Shown here one piece after another: positions 46,282-54,721 of a DNA stretch of 64,000 nt; position 1 is the stretch's first letter, and each line of letters opens with the position of its first letter. The translations under genes and the position numbers were made by a program. Where the stretch lies: NCBI RefSeq assembly GCF_023518235.1, contig NZ_CP090423.1, positions 2,356,001 through 2,420,000 of the forward strand, in the 5' to 3' direction. Origin of the DNA: Stenotrophomonas maltophilia. Lineage in GTDB: Bacteria; Pseudomonadota; Gammaproteobacteria; Xanthomonadales; Xanthomonadaceae. Under the pieces are notes generated by a model. That model worked only from the letters and a program-made list of their open reading frames with translations, was not told the origin of the DNA and made no database searches.

Positions 46282-46770
46282 ATGAAAACTGTGGGAATCA
46301 AGGACACTCCAGGGTTTCGAACGAAGCATCTTTCGATCCTGCTCGGCGCACTGGTACTCCTGACTGCCTGGGAGGCGTCTGCGGCCAATCGCGGCGTTCT
46401 CAACTGCAGCGAGTGCACGGTCACCGTACCGAATCCGGATGAAGCAACGTATCGCGTGCTGTCCCGGGAGCGTGAGCGCCTGAGCCCCTCGAGCGGGACC
46501 GTGTGGCAGGTCGCGAACCGGATGAAGCCCGGCGACACCCTGACGGTGTGCAATGGCATCGTCTGCGCGGACTACACCCTGCGCTACAACCAGGTGTTCG
46601 ACAGTGGCACGGTTGTTTCCACCGTCCTGCCGCCCCCTGCACGTGGCGGCGGTGGTGGTGGCGGTGGCGGTGGCGGCGGCGGTGGTGGCGGCAGCGGCCC
46701 GATCAGCGGCGGCTGCCACGGCAACTGCGGTGGCGGCAGGGTTGATGTGGGCGAACTCGAGCAGCTGTGA
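46282..46770 (+). CDS. Secreted Gly-run, Cys-pair protein of unknown function
   Basis: 162 residues. It has an N-terminal signal peptide (hydrophobic LSILLGALVLLTAWEASA) and a mature domain with three closely spaced cysteine pairs: CSEC near residue 42, CNGIVC near 90 and CHGNC near 145. After PPPARG comes a run of 16 glycines encoded by a GGN microsatellite (about 46643-46690). No known family is recognised. It is second in a two-gene unit with the Sel1-like protein and may be its partner. A terminator follows. Confidence 0.72.
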   Translation: MKTVGIKDTPGFRTKHLSILLGALVLLTAWEASAANRGVLNCSECTVTVPNPDEATYRVLSRERERLSPSSGTVWQVANRMKPGDTLTVCNGIVCADYTLRYNQVFDSGTVVSTVLPPPARGGGGGGGGGGGGGGGGSGPISGGCHGNCGGGRVDVGELEQL

Positions 46771-46812
46771 TCCACGCGGGGCACTGCAACGCAGTGCCCC
46801 GCCAGGACGCAG

Positions 46813-46842
46813 AAAGGCCAGCGCACCGCGCTGGCCTTTTTT
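46813..46842 (+). terminator. Terminator of the two-gene locus
   Basis: AAAGGCCAGCGC-ACC-GCGCTGGCC hairpin with six T's. Confidence 0.85.
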
Positions 46843-46932
46843 GTTGCCCACGATGTCGCGATCCGCGCATCCCCGGTGTTCCCCGGAGAGGCTCCGCCAG
46901 CATCAAGATAATCTATAAACCATTGATTCCAA

Positions 46933-47009
46933 TGGCGCGCCCGACAGGAATCGAACCTGTAACCGCCGGCTTAGAAGGCCGGTGCTCTATCCAGTTGAGC
47001 TACGGGCGC
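46933..47009 (-). tRNA. tRNA-Arg(TCT)
   Basis: 77 bases with acceptor GCGCCCG/CGGGCGC, CCA encoded, and anticodon TCT in the loop CTTCTAA. Confidence 0.95.
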
Positions 47010-47048
47010 CCGAACCGGAACGGTGTCCAATCCGACGTGATGTGGGAT

Positions 47049-47125
47049 TGGTCGGGGTAGAGGGATTCGAACCCCCGACATCCTGCTCCCAAAGCAGGCG
47101 CGCTACCAGACTGCGCTATACCCCG
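47049..47125 (-). tRNA. tRNA-Pro(TGG)
   Basis: 77 bases with acceptor CGGGGTA/TACCCCG, CCA encoded, and anticodon TGG in the loop TTTGGGA. The spacer to tRNA-Arg is 39 bp and the pair is presumably co-transcribed. Confidence 0.95.
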
Positions 47126-47305
47126 GTCTTGCAATCCCCTCGGGCCGGGCCCGGGGAGCTGGTCATTGTCGCCAAGCGCATTGCGAACTGTCAACGCGCG
47201 CAGCGCGACGCAGGCGCCGGCAACAGCGCCGTGCGCGGTCATCGGCTATGCTCGCGGTGATCGGCCGGATGGCCGTCCAGACCCTCATTCGCACGGAGAA
47301 CGCGC

Positions 47306-48064
47306 ATGCGCAGCGGCAACCCGGCTCTTTCCGAGTCGACTTTCCTCGACCTCGCCAACGGTTCGGTGGTGACCCGCCCCGACCAGGTGATGACCCTCAA
47401 CGGCACCGCCAACAAGACCGGCATCCTGCTGCTGTTGACCGTGCTGACCGCCGCCTTCGCCTGGAACCAGTCGGTCGACGCGTACGGCCAGATGACCGGC
47501 GGTGCCGGCCTGTACGCCATGGGCGGCGCGATCGGTGGCCTGGTGCTGGCGCTGATCACCATCTTCAAGAAGGAATGGTCGCCGGTCACCGCGCCGATGT
47601 ACGCACTGGTCGAAGGCCTGTTCCTGGGCGCGGTCTCGGCCCTGTTCAACATGAAGTACCCGGGCATCGTGTTCCAGGCCGTGCTGCTGACCTTCGGCAC
47701 GCTGGCCGCATTGCTGATCGCCTACCGCAGCGGCGTGATCAAGGCCACCGAGAACTTCAAGATGGGCGTGGTCGCCGCCACCGGGGGCATTGCCCTGCTC
47801 TACCTGGCCTCGTTCGTACTCGGCTTCTTCAACATCAACGTGCCGGTGATCCACGACGCCAGCTGGCTGGGCATCGCCTTCAGCCTGTTCGTGGTGGTGG
47901 TGGCCGCACTCAACCTGGTGCTGGATTTCGACTTCATCGAGACCGGCGTGGCCCAGCGCGCGCCGAAGTACATGGAATGGTATGGCGCATTCGGCCTGAT
48001 GGTGACCCTGGTCTGGCTGTATGTGGAGTTCCTGCGACTGCTGTCGAAGATCCAGCAGCGCTGA
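47306..48064 (+). CDS. Bax inhibitor-1/YccA family membrane protein
   Basis: 252 residues with about seven membrane helices and a short N-terminal tail. It is a BI-1/TMBIM-family protein; bacterial members include pH-sensitive calcium leak proteins and YccA, a modulator of FtsH. Typical features are EGLFLGAVSAL in helix 3-4 and LDFDFIETG near the C-terminus, with the paired Asp. The gene is alone, followed by a terminator and a SMAG palindrome. Confidence 0.88.
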   Translation: MRSGNPALSESTFLDLANGSVVTRPDQVMTLNGTANKTGILLLLTVLTAAFAWNQSVDAYGQMTGGAGLYAMGGAIGGLVLALITIFKKEWSPVTAPMYALVEGLFLGAVSALFNMKYPGIVFQAVLLTFGTLAALLIAYRSGVIKATENFKMGVVAATGGIALLYLASFVLGFFNINVPVIHDASWLGIAFSLFVVVVAALNLVLDFDFIETGVAQRAPKYMEWYGAFGLMVTLVWLYVEFLRLLSKIQQR

Positions 48065-48086
48065 GTCCTGGCGTGCCGTAAACGAC

Positions 48087-48117
48087 AAGCCGCGATCCGC
48101 AAGGGTCGCGGCTTTTT
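48087..48117 (+). terminator. Terminator of the Bax inhibitor-like gene
   Basis: AAGCCGCGA-TCCGCAAGGG-TCGCGGCTTTTT, 8-bp stem with a T-run. Confidence 0.8.
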
Positions 48118-48118
48118 C

Positions 48119-48144
48119 GTAGCGTCGAGCTTGCTCGACGCTAC
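48119..48144. repeat. SMAG palindrome, perfect 26-bp copy
   Basis: GTAGCGTCGAGC-TT-GCTCGACGCTAC, so symmetrical that it has GTAG and CTAC in one unit. Confidence 0.85.
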
Positions 48145-48171
48145 GGAGCAGGATCCCATGACCTTCCACAG

Positions 48172-48924
48172 CTACCGCCCGGCCAGCAGCACCGGCAGTG
48201 ACGACGCCAGCAGCGCGATGCCGGAGGCGGTCAGCAGGCTCAGCACGACCTGCCGGAAACGCGCTTCGCTGATGCCGATGTAGACCCGCGCGCCCAACAG
48301 CGTCGGCACCAGCATCGCCGGTGCCACGATGGCGAAGTACGGCAGCATCTGCCGCGTCACCAGGCCACTTCCGACATAGGTGCCCATGGTCACCGCCAGC
48401 ATCGCCAGATTGAAATTCTGGATGACCGCACGCTGCTCGTCCTTGCCGAAGCCCCGCAGCGTGCTCCACAGCGTCGGCACCGGTCCGGCGAAACCGCCGA
48501 TGCCGCTGAGCACACCCCCGGCCATGCCGGCGATCGCATCGCCCACGCGGCCGCCGACGGTGACCGGCGGCAACGACCGCGCCATCAGCATCACCGGGCA
48601 CCACAGTGCCAGGAAGCCGCCCAGCAGCGCCTTGAACCAGTCCATGTCCAGCTGCGGCAGCACCATCACGCCCATCGGAATGCCGGCCAGCCCGCCCAGC
48701 ACGAACGGCAGCAGCAGGCGCAGGTTGAAACCGCGGCGCACGGTGAACACCGCCACCAGTTGGCCGACCAGCGCGCCGAACACCGACAGTGTGGCGGCCA
48801 GGCGCGGCTCCAGTCCCCACGCCCAGAACGACATCGCCACCATGCCGAAGGCGAAGCCGGACAAGCCCTGCACGAATCCAGCGACGATCGCGCCGAGCGC
48901 GACCAGCAGATACACCGACTCCAT
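48172..48924 (-). CDS. TauE/SafE family sulfite/anion exporter
   Basis: 250 residues with eight predicted membrane helices. TauE/SafE proteins move sulfonates, sulfite or small anions over the inner membrane. The two family half-repeats are visible: GAIVAGFVQGLSGFAFGMV near the start and GGVLSGIGGFAGPVPTLW in the middle. The ATG at 48924 starts the first helix; a longer frame overlaps the regulator gene. It lies 25 bp after the LysR gene on the same strand, so that regulator likely controls it. Confidence 0.88.
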   Translation of the reverse strand: MESVYLLVALGAIVAGFVQGLSGFAFGMVAMSFWAWGLEPRLAATLSVFGALVGQLVAVFTVRRGFNLRLLLPFVLGGLAGIPMGVMVLPQLDMDWFKALLGGFLALWCPVMLMARSLPPVTVGGRVGDAIAGMAGGVLSGIGGFAGPVPTLWSTLRGFGKDEQRAVIQNFNLAMLAVTMGTYVGSGLVTRQMLPYFAIVAPAMLVPTLLGARVYIGISEARFRQVVLSLLTASGIALLASSLPVLLAGR

Positions 48925-48949
48925 CACCACCTCGGTTGCAGATGCGCGG

Positions 48950-49858
48950 CTACCCTGCCGCGCCCACCTGGGCAGCGTAGTGCGCTGCGAGGTGCTCGAC
49001 CAGCACGCGCACTTTCGGCGCCAGTGCACGTGCATGCGGATACAACGCGAAGTAGCGGCGCTGCCCGGCATGCCAGGCCGGCAACACGCGGATCAAGCGG
49101 CCCGCGCGCAGGTCCTCCTGGACGGTCAGTGCAGTGAACAGGCTGATGCCCATTCCGGCCAGCGCGGCGGCATACAGCGCGGGCGTGGCATCCACGCGCA
49201 GGCGCTGGCCGGCCTCGATGCTCACGCTGGCACCGCGCGGCCCCTGCAGCTGCCAGAGCGGCATTGACGGGGTGGGACTGAATCCCAGCAGCGTGTGTTG
49301 TTCGAGATCCGCAGCCTGCCGTGGCAGACCATGACGTGCCAGATAGGCCGGCGCAGCCACCAGGATGCGCGGGCAGCTGGCCAGTTCGCGCGCGACCAGC
49401 TGGCTGTCCGGCAACGTGGCGGCGATGCGCAGGGCCAGGTCGAAGCCGCCACCGACCACATCCACCAGCTGGTCATCGGCCGACAGGTCCAGCGTCACCT
49501 GCGGGTAGCGCTGCAGGAATGATGGCAGCCACTGCGGCAACTCCTGGCTGGCCACCACCTGCGGCACACTGATCCGCACGGTGCCGCTGGGCTGCGCCTG
49601 CCCGGCGCGCGCGCGGTCATCGACTTCCTGCAGGCGGTCCAGCAGCGCGCCGGCCTCCCGGTAGTAGTCGCGTCCGGCTTCGGTCAATGACAACCGTCGG
49701 CTGTTGCGATCGAGCAGGCGAACCTGCAGGTGCTCTTCCAGCTGGCGCAGCTGCCGTGACATCGCCGAGTGCGTGGTGCCCAGGCGCTCGGCGGCGGCGG
49801 TAAAACTGCCCGCATCAACGATGGCGCGCAGCGCGCGCAGAGCGGCAAAGTGGTCCAT
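48950..49858 (-). CDS. LysR family transcriptional regulator
   Basis: 302 residues. The N-terminal winged helix (SFTAAAERLGTTHSAMSRQLRQLEEHLQVRLLDRNSR, residues 18-54 region) is followed by a periplasmic-binding-type effector domain. Family traits include the ATG start followed by DHFAALRALRAIVDAGSF. It sits upstream of and in line with the TauE/SafE gene and 53 bp downstream of the cysteine hydrolase gene. LysR genes usually control neighbours, but this one is not divergent, so its target is uncertain. Confidence 0.9.
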   Translation of the reverse strand: MDHFAALRALRAIVDAGSFTAAAERLGTTHSAMSRQLRQLEEHLQVRLLDRNSRRLSLTEAGRDYYREAGALLDRLQEVDDRARAGQAQPSGTVRISVPQVVASQELPQWLPSFLQRYPQVTLDLSADDQLVDVVGGGFDLALRIAATLPDSQLVARELASCPRILVAAPAYLARHGLPRQAADLEQHTLLGFSPTPSMPLWQLQGPRGASVSIEAGQRLRVDATPALYAAALAGMGISLFTALTVQEDLRAGRLIRVLPAWHAGQRRYFALYPHARALAPKVRVLVEHLAAHYAAQVGAAG

Positions 49859-49911
49859 CGGTGGTCGGCTCCACAGGGCGAGGCCCGCGACGTGCGGACC
49901 CCGCCAGCTTA

Positions 49912-50655
49912 TCAAGCGCCGTTGCCGGCCTTGCGCACCGGCAGCGCCAGAATCGCATCGGTACGCATGACATCACCGAAGGTGTCTTCGATCTGCGCCA
50001 GCGAGGCCTCGTGCAGCACGCGATGATCGATGCGACCGCCATTGGCCAGGTCCAGGTCACGGCTGGCACTGGCATCGGAGGCCACGATCACCCGATAGCC
50101 GCGCGGCGCAGCGGCCGCATCGCGCGCGGCACCGGCCACGCAGGCGTGGGTCTGCAGGCCGGTGACGATCAGCGTGTCGATGCCGGCGTCCTTCAGCACC
50201 GTGTCGAGCACCGCGGCCGAGCTGCCAGCGAACACGCTGACGTTGTCCTTCTGCACCACGGTCTCGCCCTTGCGCGGCTGCAGGTCGCGATGGAAGGCCG
50301 CATTGACGCTGCCCTGCGCAAACAGCGGCGCACCGGCCGGCAGCACGTGCTGCACGTGGATCACGCGGATGCCGTTGGCGTCGGCAAATTCGACCACCCG
50401 CTTGGCCTGGCGCAGCGCGGCCACGCCATCGGGGATGACCATGCGGCCACCGGCAAAGCCCGATGCGGCGCTGGCATCGAAATACTCGTTCTGGAAGTCG
50501 ATCACCAGCACGGCGGTCTTCGCTGCATCCAGCGCGGTCACCGACGGCGCGCCGGCCATGTGGCGGATGGTGGGGTGGGACGGCTCGACGGCGGCAACCG
50601 GGGCAGCGGCGGCCATGCCGATCAGGCTGGCCAGGCCAAAGGCGGTGAGGTTCAT
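49912..50655 (-). CDS. Exported isochorismatase-like cysteine hydrolase
   Basis: 247 residues. It is an isochorismatase-fold hydrolase with the Asp-Lys-Cys triad: VLVIDFQNEYFD, VVQKDNVSVF and GLQTHACV. Unlike most members it starts with a signal peptide (MNLTAFGLASLIGMAAAAPVAA) and would work in the periplasm. The signal was read from the ATG at 50655; upstream frames are not real. The substrate is unknown; amidase or nicotinamidase-like activity is possible. It is followed by a LysR gene on the same strand. Confidence 0.82.
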   Translation of the reverse strand: MNLTAFGLASLIGMAAAAPVAAVEPSHPTIRHMAGAPSVTALDAAKTAVLVIDFQNEYFDASAASGFAGGRMVIPDGVAALRQAKRVVEFADANGIRVIHVQHVLPAGAPLFAQGSVNAAFHRDLQPRKGETVVQKDNVSVFAGSSAAVLDTVLKDAGIDTLIVTGLQTHACVAGAARDAAAAPRGYRVIVASDASASRDLDLANGGRIDHRVLHEASLAQIEDTFGDVMRTDAILALPVRKAGNGA

Positions 50656-50754
50656 GTGCGGATTCCTGTGCGATGGGTGTGGGGCACAGGATGCGGAGCG
50701 CCTGACGCACGAACCAGCCATGTAACAGCACATGATCTGTGCGAAAAACGCACT

Positions 50755-50810
50755 GTAGAGTCGAGCCATGCTCGACTGCTTCTGCGTAGTCGAGCATGGC
50801 TCGACTCTAC
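50755..50810. repeat. SMAG dimer, TCGAGC-CATG type
   Basis: GTAG at 50755 opens AGTCGAGC-CAT-GCTCGACT and its mirror ends CTAC at 50810. Confidence 0.85.
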
Positions 50811-50825
50811 AAGAGCGGGGAAGCG

Positions 50826-50853
50826 CAGCGGGGCGCCCGAAGGCGCCCCGCTG
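50826..50853 (-). terminator. Hairpin after the isocitrate dehydrogenase gene
   Basis: CAGCGGGGCGCC-CGAA-GGCGCCCCGCTG, a very stable 12-bp stem but without a T-run. It is 27 bp after the stop codon. Confidence 0.55.
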
Positions 50854-50880
50854 TGGATCCAACCGAGGTCGGCCGGCCGC

Positions 50881-51885
50881 TTACAGGCGGCTGGCGATGG
50901 CCTTGGCGAAGCTCATGGTGGTGCCGGTGCCGCCCAGGTCGCCGGTCAGCGAGTCCTTGGCCTCCATGGTGGCGACGATGGCCTTGCGCAGGCGCTCGGC
51001 GTTTTCCGGCTGGCCGACGTGGTCCAGCATCTGTGCGGCTGCCAGCAGCAGCGCGCACGGATTGGCCTTGCCCTGGCCGGCGATGTCCGGCGCGGTACCG
51101 TGCACGGCTTCGAAGATCGCCGCGTCCTTGCCGATGTTGGCACCCGGGGCCAGGCCCAGGCCGCCGACCAGGCCGGCGCACAGGTCGGAGATGATGTCGC
51201 CGAACAGGTTGGTGGTGACGATCACGTCGAACTGTTCCGGACGCATCACCAGCTGCATGCAGCAGTTGTCGACGATCATTTCCTGGAACTCGATGTCCGG
51301 GTACTGCGCGGCCACTTCACGGGCGACGTTCAGGAACAGGCCCGAGGTCGACTTGATGATGTTGGCCTTGTGCACCGCGGTGACCTTCTTGCGGCCGACG
51401 CTGCGGGCCAGCTCGAAGGCGTAGCGCACGATGCGCTCGGAGCCCTTGCGGGTGATGCGGGTGCCGGAGAAAGCGGTCTCGCCATCGGCCGACACTTCCT
51501 GGCCTTCGGCCAGGTAAGCGCCTTCGGTGTTCTCACGAACGGTGATCAGGTCGACGTTGTCGAAACGCGACTTGGTGTTCGGGAAGGTGTGGGCCGGACG
51601 CACGTTGGCGTACAGGTCGAAATGACGGCGCAGGCTGACGTTGATCGAGGTGAAGCCACCACCGACCGGGGTGGTCAGCGGGCTCTTCAGCGCCACCTTG
51701 TTGCGCGCGATCGATTCCAGGGTCACCGCCGGCATCAGGTCGCCGTGCTTTTCCAGGGCCACCAGGCCGGCGTCGGCATCTTCATACTCCAGGCCAGCGT
51801 TGAGCTGGTCGAGCACGAACAGGGTGGCGTCCATGATTTCCGGGCCAATGCCGTCGCCGCGGATGACCGTAATTTTCTGCGTCAT
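50881..51885 (-). CDS. icd: NAD-dependent isocitrate dehydrogenase
   Basis: 334 residues, the short homomeric NAD-type rather than the 416-residue NADP enzyme. It oxidises isocitrate to 2-oxoglutarate in the TCA cycle. Motifs: GDGIGPEIMDA at residues 11-21, ENTEGAYLAEG, HKANIIKSTSGLF and VTTNLFGDIISDLCAGLVGGLGLAPG. The Thr-rich substrate loop and HGTAPDIAGQGKANP are also present. Xanthomonadaceae use this NAD-type enzyme. A 23-bp inverted repeat lies 76-147 bp upstream of the start and may be a regulatory site. Confidence 0.9.
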   Translation of the reverse strand: MTQKITVIRGDGIGPEIMDATLFVLDQLNAGLEYEDADAGLVALEKHGDLMPAVTLESIARNKVALKSPLTTPVGGGFTSINVSLRRHFDLYANVRPAHTFPNTKSRFDNVDLITVRENTEGAYLAEGQEVSADGETAFSGTRITRKGSERIVRYAFELARSVGRKKVTAVHKANIIKSTSGLFLNVAREVAAQYPDIEFQEMIVDNCCMQLVMRPEQFDVIVTTNLFGDIISDLCAGLVGGLGLAPGANIGKDAAIFEAVHGTAPDIAGQGKANPCALLLAAAQMLDHVGQPENAERLRKAIVATMEAKDSLTGDLGGTGTTMSFAKAIASRL

Positions 51886-51960
51886 TGATCGATGTTCCGA
51901 ACAGGGGGAAAAACGCCGTCCGGACGTGCCCGGAAACGCCGGCGCAAAGGAAGTTTCACC

Positions 51961-52032
51961 GGCAATTATGCCTTACCCGGCTCAGAGACCCCAAATAGGC
52001 AATTAGTCCGAGCCGGGTAAGGCAGAATTGCC
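51961..52032. promoter_or_regulatory. 23-bp inverted repeat upstream of the isocitrate dehydrogenase gene
   Basis: GGCAATTATGCCTTACCCGG-CTC at 51961-51983 faces its complement at 52010-52032 with one mismatch and a 26-bp centre. GGCAATTA also occurs once inside the centre. It could be an operator or fold into a long hairpin in the 5' region. Confidence 0.5.
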
Positions 52033-52133
52033 CGCGCATTCCACCTTATCCCCGCGCCTGTCGGCGCCCCCCCTTGAACAACAAGGGGGCTCCTGGGCTG
52101 TTGGATCGCGGGGCAGGCCCCCTCGCCGGCCCG

Positions 52134-52205
52134 GTAGTGCCGGCCGCTGGCCGGCATTGCCTGAACCCGGCATGGTCGGGGTTGCCGGCCAGCGGCCGGC
52201 ACTAC
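52134..52205. repeat. SMAG dimer, GCCGGCCGC type
   Basis: Opens GTAG at 52134 with GCCGGCCGC-TGGCCGGC and closes CTAC at 52205, one base before the stop codon of the next minus-strand gene. A related dimer lies at 29876-29947. Confidence 0.8.
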
Positions 52206-52206
52206 C

Positions 52207-52599
52207 TCAGTGCTCGTGCGCTGCCGGGGCGGCGGCGCCGCCCTCGAGCTGGTCGAGGAAGTCGACCGCGCGGCGCAGGTGCGGAATCACGATCGAGCCG
52301 CCCACCACCAGGCCGACCGAGAAGGTCTCGAAGAACTCTTCGCGGCTCACCCCGGCGTCCTTGCACTGGGCCACGTGGTAGCTGATGCAGTCATCGCAGC
52401 GCAGCACCATCGAGGCCACCAGGCCCAGCAGCTCCTTGGTCTTCACGTCCAGCGCGCCGGCCTGGTAGGTCTGCGTGTCCAGCGCGAAGAAGCGGCGCAC
52501 CACCTGGTTGGGTTCACCCAGGATGCGCTCGTTCATGCGCTTGCGGAAGTCGGTGAACTCGGCGATGCGGTCCTTGCTGCCGTCGTCGGCCGCGCTCAT
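52207..52599 (-). CDS. Carboxymuconolactone decarboxylase/AhpD-like protein
   Basis: 130 residues with the AhpD-like CxxC redox centre seen as CDDCISYH near residue 70. The helical fold is typical of AhpD-like alkylhydroperoxidases, which reduce peroxidase partners. The ATG overlaps the stop of the glutaredoxin gene (ATGA), so the two are translated together, a sensible redox pair. Confidence 0.87.
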   Translation of the reverse strand: MSAADDGSKDRIAEFTDFRKRMNERILGEPNQVVRRFFALDTQTYQAGALDVKTKELLGLVASMVLRCDDCISYHVAQCKDAGVSREEFFETFSVGLVVGGSIVIPHLRRAVDFLDQLEGGAAAPAAHEH

Positions 52600-52886
52600 G
52601 CCTGGCCCTGCCCGGCCAGCAGCGGCTCGAGCTTGCCTTCACGGTGCAGGGCCATCATGTCGTCGTAGCCGCCGACATGGACGTCGCCGACGAAGATCTG
52701 CGGCACGCTGGTGCGGCGGGTCAGCGCCATCATCTTCTCGCGCTCGACCGGGTCCAGGTCGATGCGGACCTCGGTCCACTGCTGGCCCTTGCTCTTGAGG
52801 AAGTTCTTGGCGGCCACGCAGTAGGGGCAGACGGCGGTGGAATAGATGGTGATGGCGGGGGCACCGCCGGCGGTCTGGGCTGTCAC
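52596..52886 (-). CDS. grxC: Glutaredoxin (class I, GrxC-like)
   Basis: 96 residues. It is a dithiol glutaredoxin with active site CPYC near residue 22, followed by the conserved TSVPQIFVGDVHVGGYDDM. The GTG at 52886 was chosen since GGAG lies six bases upstream and the extension to 52961 is not conserved. It works in glutathione-dependent disulfide reduction in the cytosol. It is coupled with an AhpD-like gene. Confidence 0.88.
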   Translation of the reverse strand: MTAQTAGGAPAITIYSTAVCPYCVAAKNFLKSKGQQWTEVRIDLDPVEREKMMALTRRTSVPQIFVGDVHVGGYDDMMALHREGKLEPLLAGQGQA

Positions 52887-53028
52887 GGGAAACTCCACGA
52901 TGGATCGACGGTCTACATATGGTACCGGTGCGCTGGAATTTCCACGCCACGGCCGCAACACTGTGGATTAACGAATGGTTGCCCCCTGCCCTGCCACGCT
53001 GGGCGGGCCCCGCCCGAGGACCTTCTGC

Positions 53029-54675
53029 TTGCGAGCCCTGCTGCTGACTACCGCCGTCACCCTGGCCCTGGCCATGCCGCTGGCCCGGGCCCAGGAGAAG
53101 CTGCCCGACATCGGCTCTTCGGCCGGCGAGCTGCTGACCCCGGCGCGCCAGGCCGAGTACGGCGCGATGATGCTGCGCGAGCTGCGCAACTACGGTTACC
53201 TGCTGGATGATCCGCTGGTCAACGACTGGCTGCAGACCATGGGCACCCGGCTCGGCTCCAACAGCGACCAGCCGCGCCAGCCCTACACCTTCTTTGTGAT
53301 GAAGGACCGCCAGATCAACGCCTTTGCCACCCTGGGCGGCTACATCGGGGTCAACGCCGGCCTGGTGCTGACCGCCGAGCGCGAGGACGAGGTGGCCGCG
53401 GTGCTTTCCCACGAAATCGCCCACGTCACCCAGCAGCATGTGCTGCGCGGGGTCGAACGTGCCCAGCGCGACCAGATCCCGATCCTGCTGGGCATGCTGG
53501 CGGCGGTGGTCGCCGCCCAGGCCAGCAACAGCAGCTCCTCGGGCAACGCCACCATGGCCGCGATCAGCTCGGGCATGGGCCTGATGCAGCAGCGGCAGAT
53601 CAACTACACCCGCTCCAATGAGTCCGAGGCCGACCGCCTGGGCATCCGCACCCTGTCGCGCAGCGGCTACGACGTGGATGCGATGGCCGGCTTCTTCGAG
53701 CGGATGTCGGCAGCGATGCGTGGCAACGAGGGCGGCTACAGCGTGCCGGAGTTCCTGCGCACCCACCCGGTCAACATCACCCGCATCAGCGAGGCCAAGG
53801 CCCGCGCCGAGCAGATGAAGAAGGACACGGTGCTGCTGACCACCACAACGCCGACCGGCGAGCGCAGGGAACGGGTGGACCCGGCCGACCCCAGCCTGGC
53901 CGAACCCCTGTTGCGCGGCAACAACCCGTTGCTGCCGGCCAGTGTGCTGCGTGTCCCGATGGGGCAGCTCAGCCGTGGCGCCAGCGGCGACTTCGACTGG
54001 GCACGTGAGCGCCTGCGCGTGCTCAGCGCCGACTCGACCCCCGAGCTGGAGCGCGAATATGCCGACCTGGCCAAGCGCCAGAAGAACGGCCTCAATGACG
54101 CACAGCGCTACGGCCAGGCCCTGGCGGTGATGCGCGGTGGCCGCAGTGGCGCCGGCCAGGCCCGGCAGACGCTGGCCGGCCTGTTGCAGGACCATCCGGG
54201 CAACCTGTGGCTGGCCCTGGGCCTGGGTGAGGCCGAGTCGCGCGCGGGCCAGGCCGCGCAGGCCAACAACCGGTTCGAGCAGCTGCTGCGCGAGCACCCC
54301 AACAGCCGCCCGGTGGCGCTGACCTATGCCGAGATCCTCAACGAACAGGGCAACCCCGACGCCGGCAAGCGTGCCCAGGCCATGCTGCGGCCGTTGCTGT
54401 CGCAAAGTGGTAACGATCCGGTCTTCCAGCAGCGCTACGCCCGCGCCAGCGAGCTGGCCGGTGACAGCGTGCGGGCCAGCGAGGCCTATGCCGAGGCCGC
54501 CTTCCTCAGCGGGCGCCCGGAGCAGGCGCTGATGCAGCTGCAGGCGCTCAAGCGCAACCCGGCCCTGGACTACATCGGCCGCGCCCGGGTGGATGCGCGG
54601 ATCGAGGCGATCACCCCCACCGTGCTGGAACTGCGCCGGCAGGGCGTGCAGGACCCGGATCTGGACCGCCGCTGA
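53029..54675 (+). CDS. bepA: BepA-like M48 metalloprotease with TPR domain
   Basis: 548 residues from a TTG at 53029. BepA assists outer-membrane protein assembly and degrades stalled LptD/BAM substrates in the periplasm. The signal peptide ends PLARAQ. The zinc motif HEIAH is near residues 129-133 with the third ligand in NESEADRLG near 199, and about 250 residues of TPR-like helices follow. TTG was preferred because GAGGA lies 9 bp upstream and gives a clean signal peptide; an in-frame ATG at 52975 would add 18 residues and lacks a ribosome-binding site. It is divergent from grxC. Confidence 0.9.
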   Translation: MRALLLTTAVTLALAMPLARAQEKLPDIGSSAGELLTPARQAEYGAMMLRELRNYGYLLDDPLVNDWLQTMGTRLGSNSDQPRQPYTFFVMKDRQINAFATLGGYIGVNAGLVLTAEREDEVAAVLSHEIAHVTQQHVLRGVERAQRDQIPILLGMLAAVVAAQASNSSSSGNATMAAISSGMGLMQQRQINYTRSNESEADRLGIRTLSRSGYDVDAMAGFFERMSAAMRGNEGGYSVPEFLRTHPVNITRISEAKARAEQMKKDTVLLTTTTPTGERRERVDPADPSLAEPLLRGNNPLLPASVLRVPMGQLSRGASGDFDWARERLRVLSADSTPELEREYADLAKRQKNGLNDAQRYGQALAVMRGGRSGAGQARQTLAGLLQDHPGNLWLALGLGEAESRAGQAAQANNRFEQLLREHPNSRPVALTYAEILNEQGNPDAGKRAQAMLRPLLSQSGNDPVFQQRYARASELAGDSVRASEAYAEAAFLSGRPEQALMQLQALKRNPALDYIGRARVDARIEAITPTVLELRRQGVQDPDLDRR

Positions 54676-54721
54676 GCCGCGCATGACCGGCCGATGGCAA
54701 TCGCGGCCGGTTCCGGCCGGG

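Noticed and set aside
48119..48144. SMAG palindromes as separate mobile elements with transposase
   Set aside because: No REP-associated (RAYT) transposase gene is in this window; the repeats are non-autonomous and their mobility here is only inferred.
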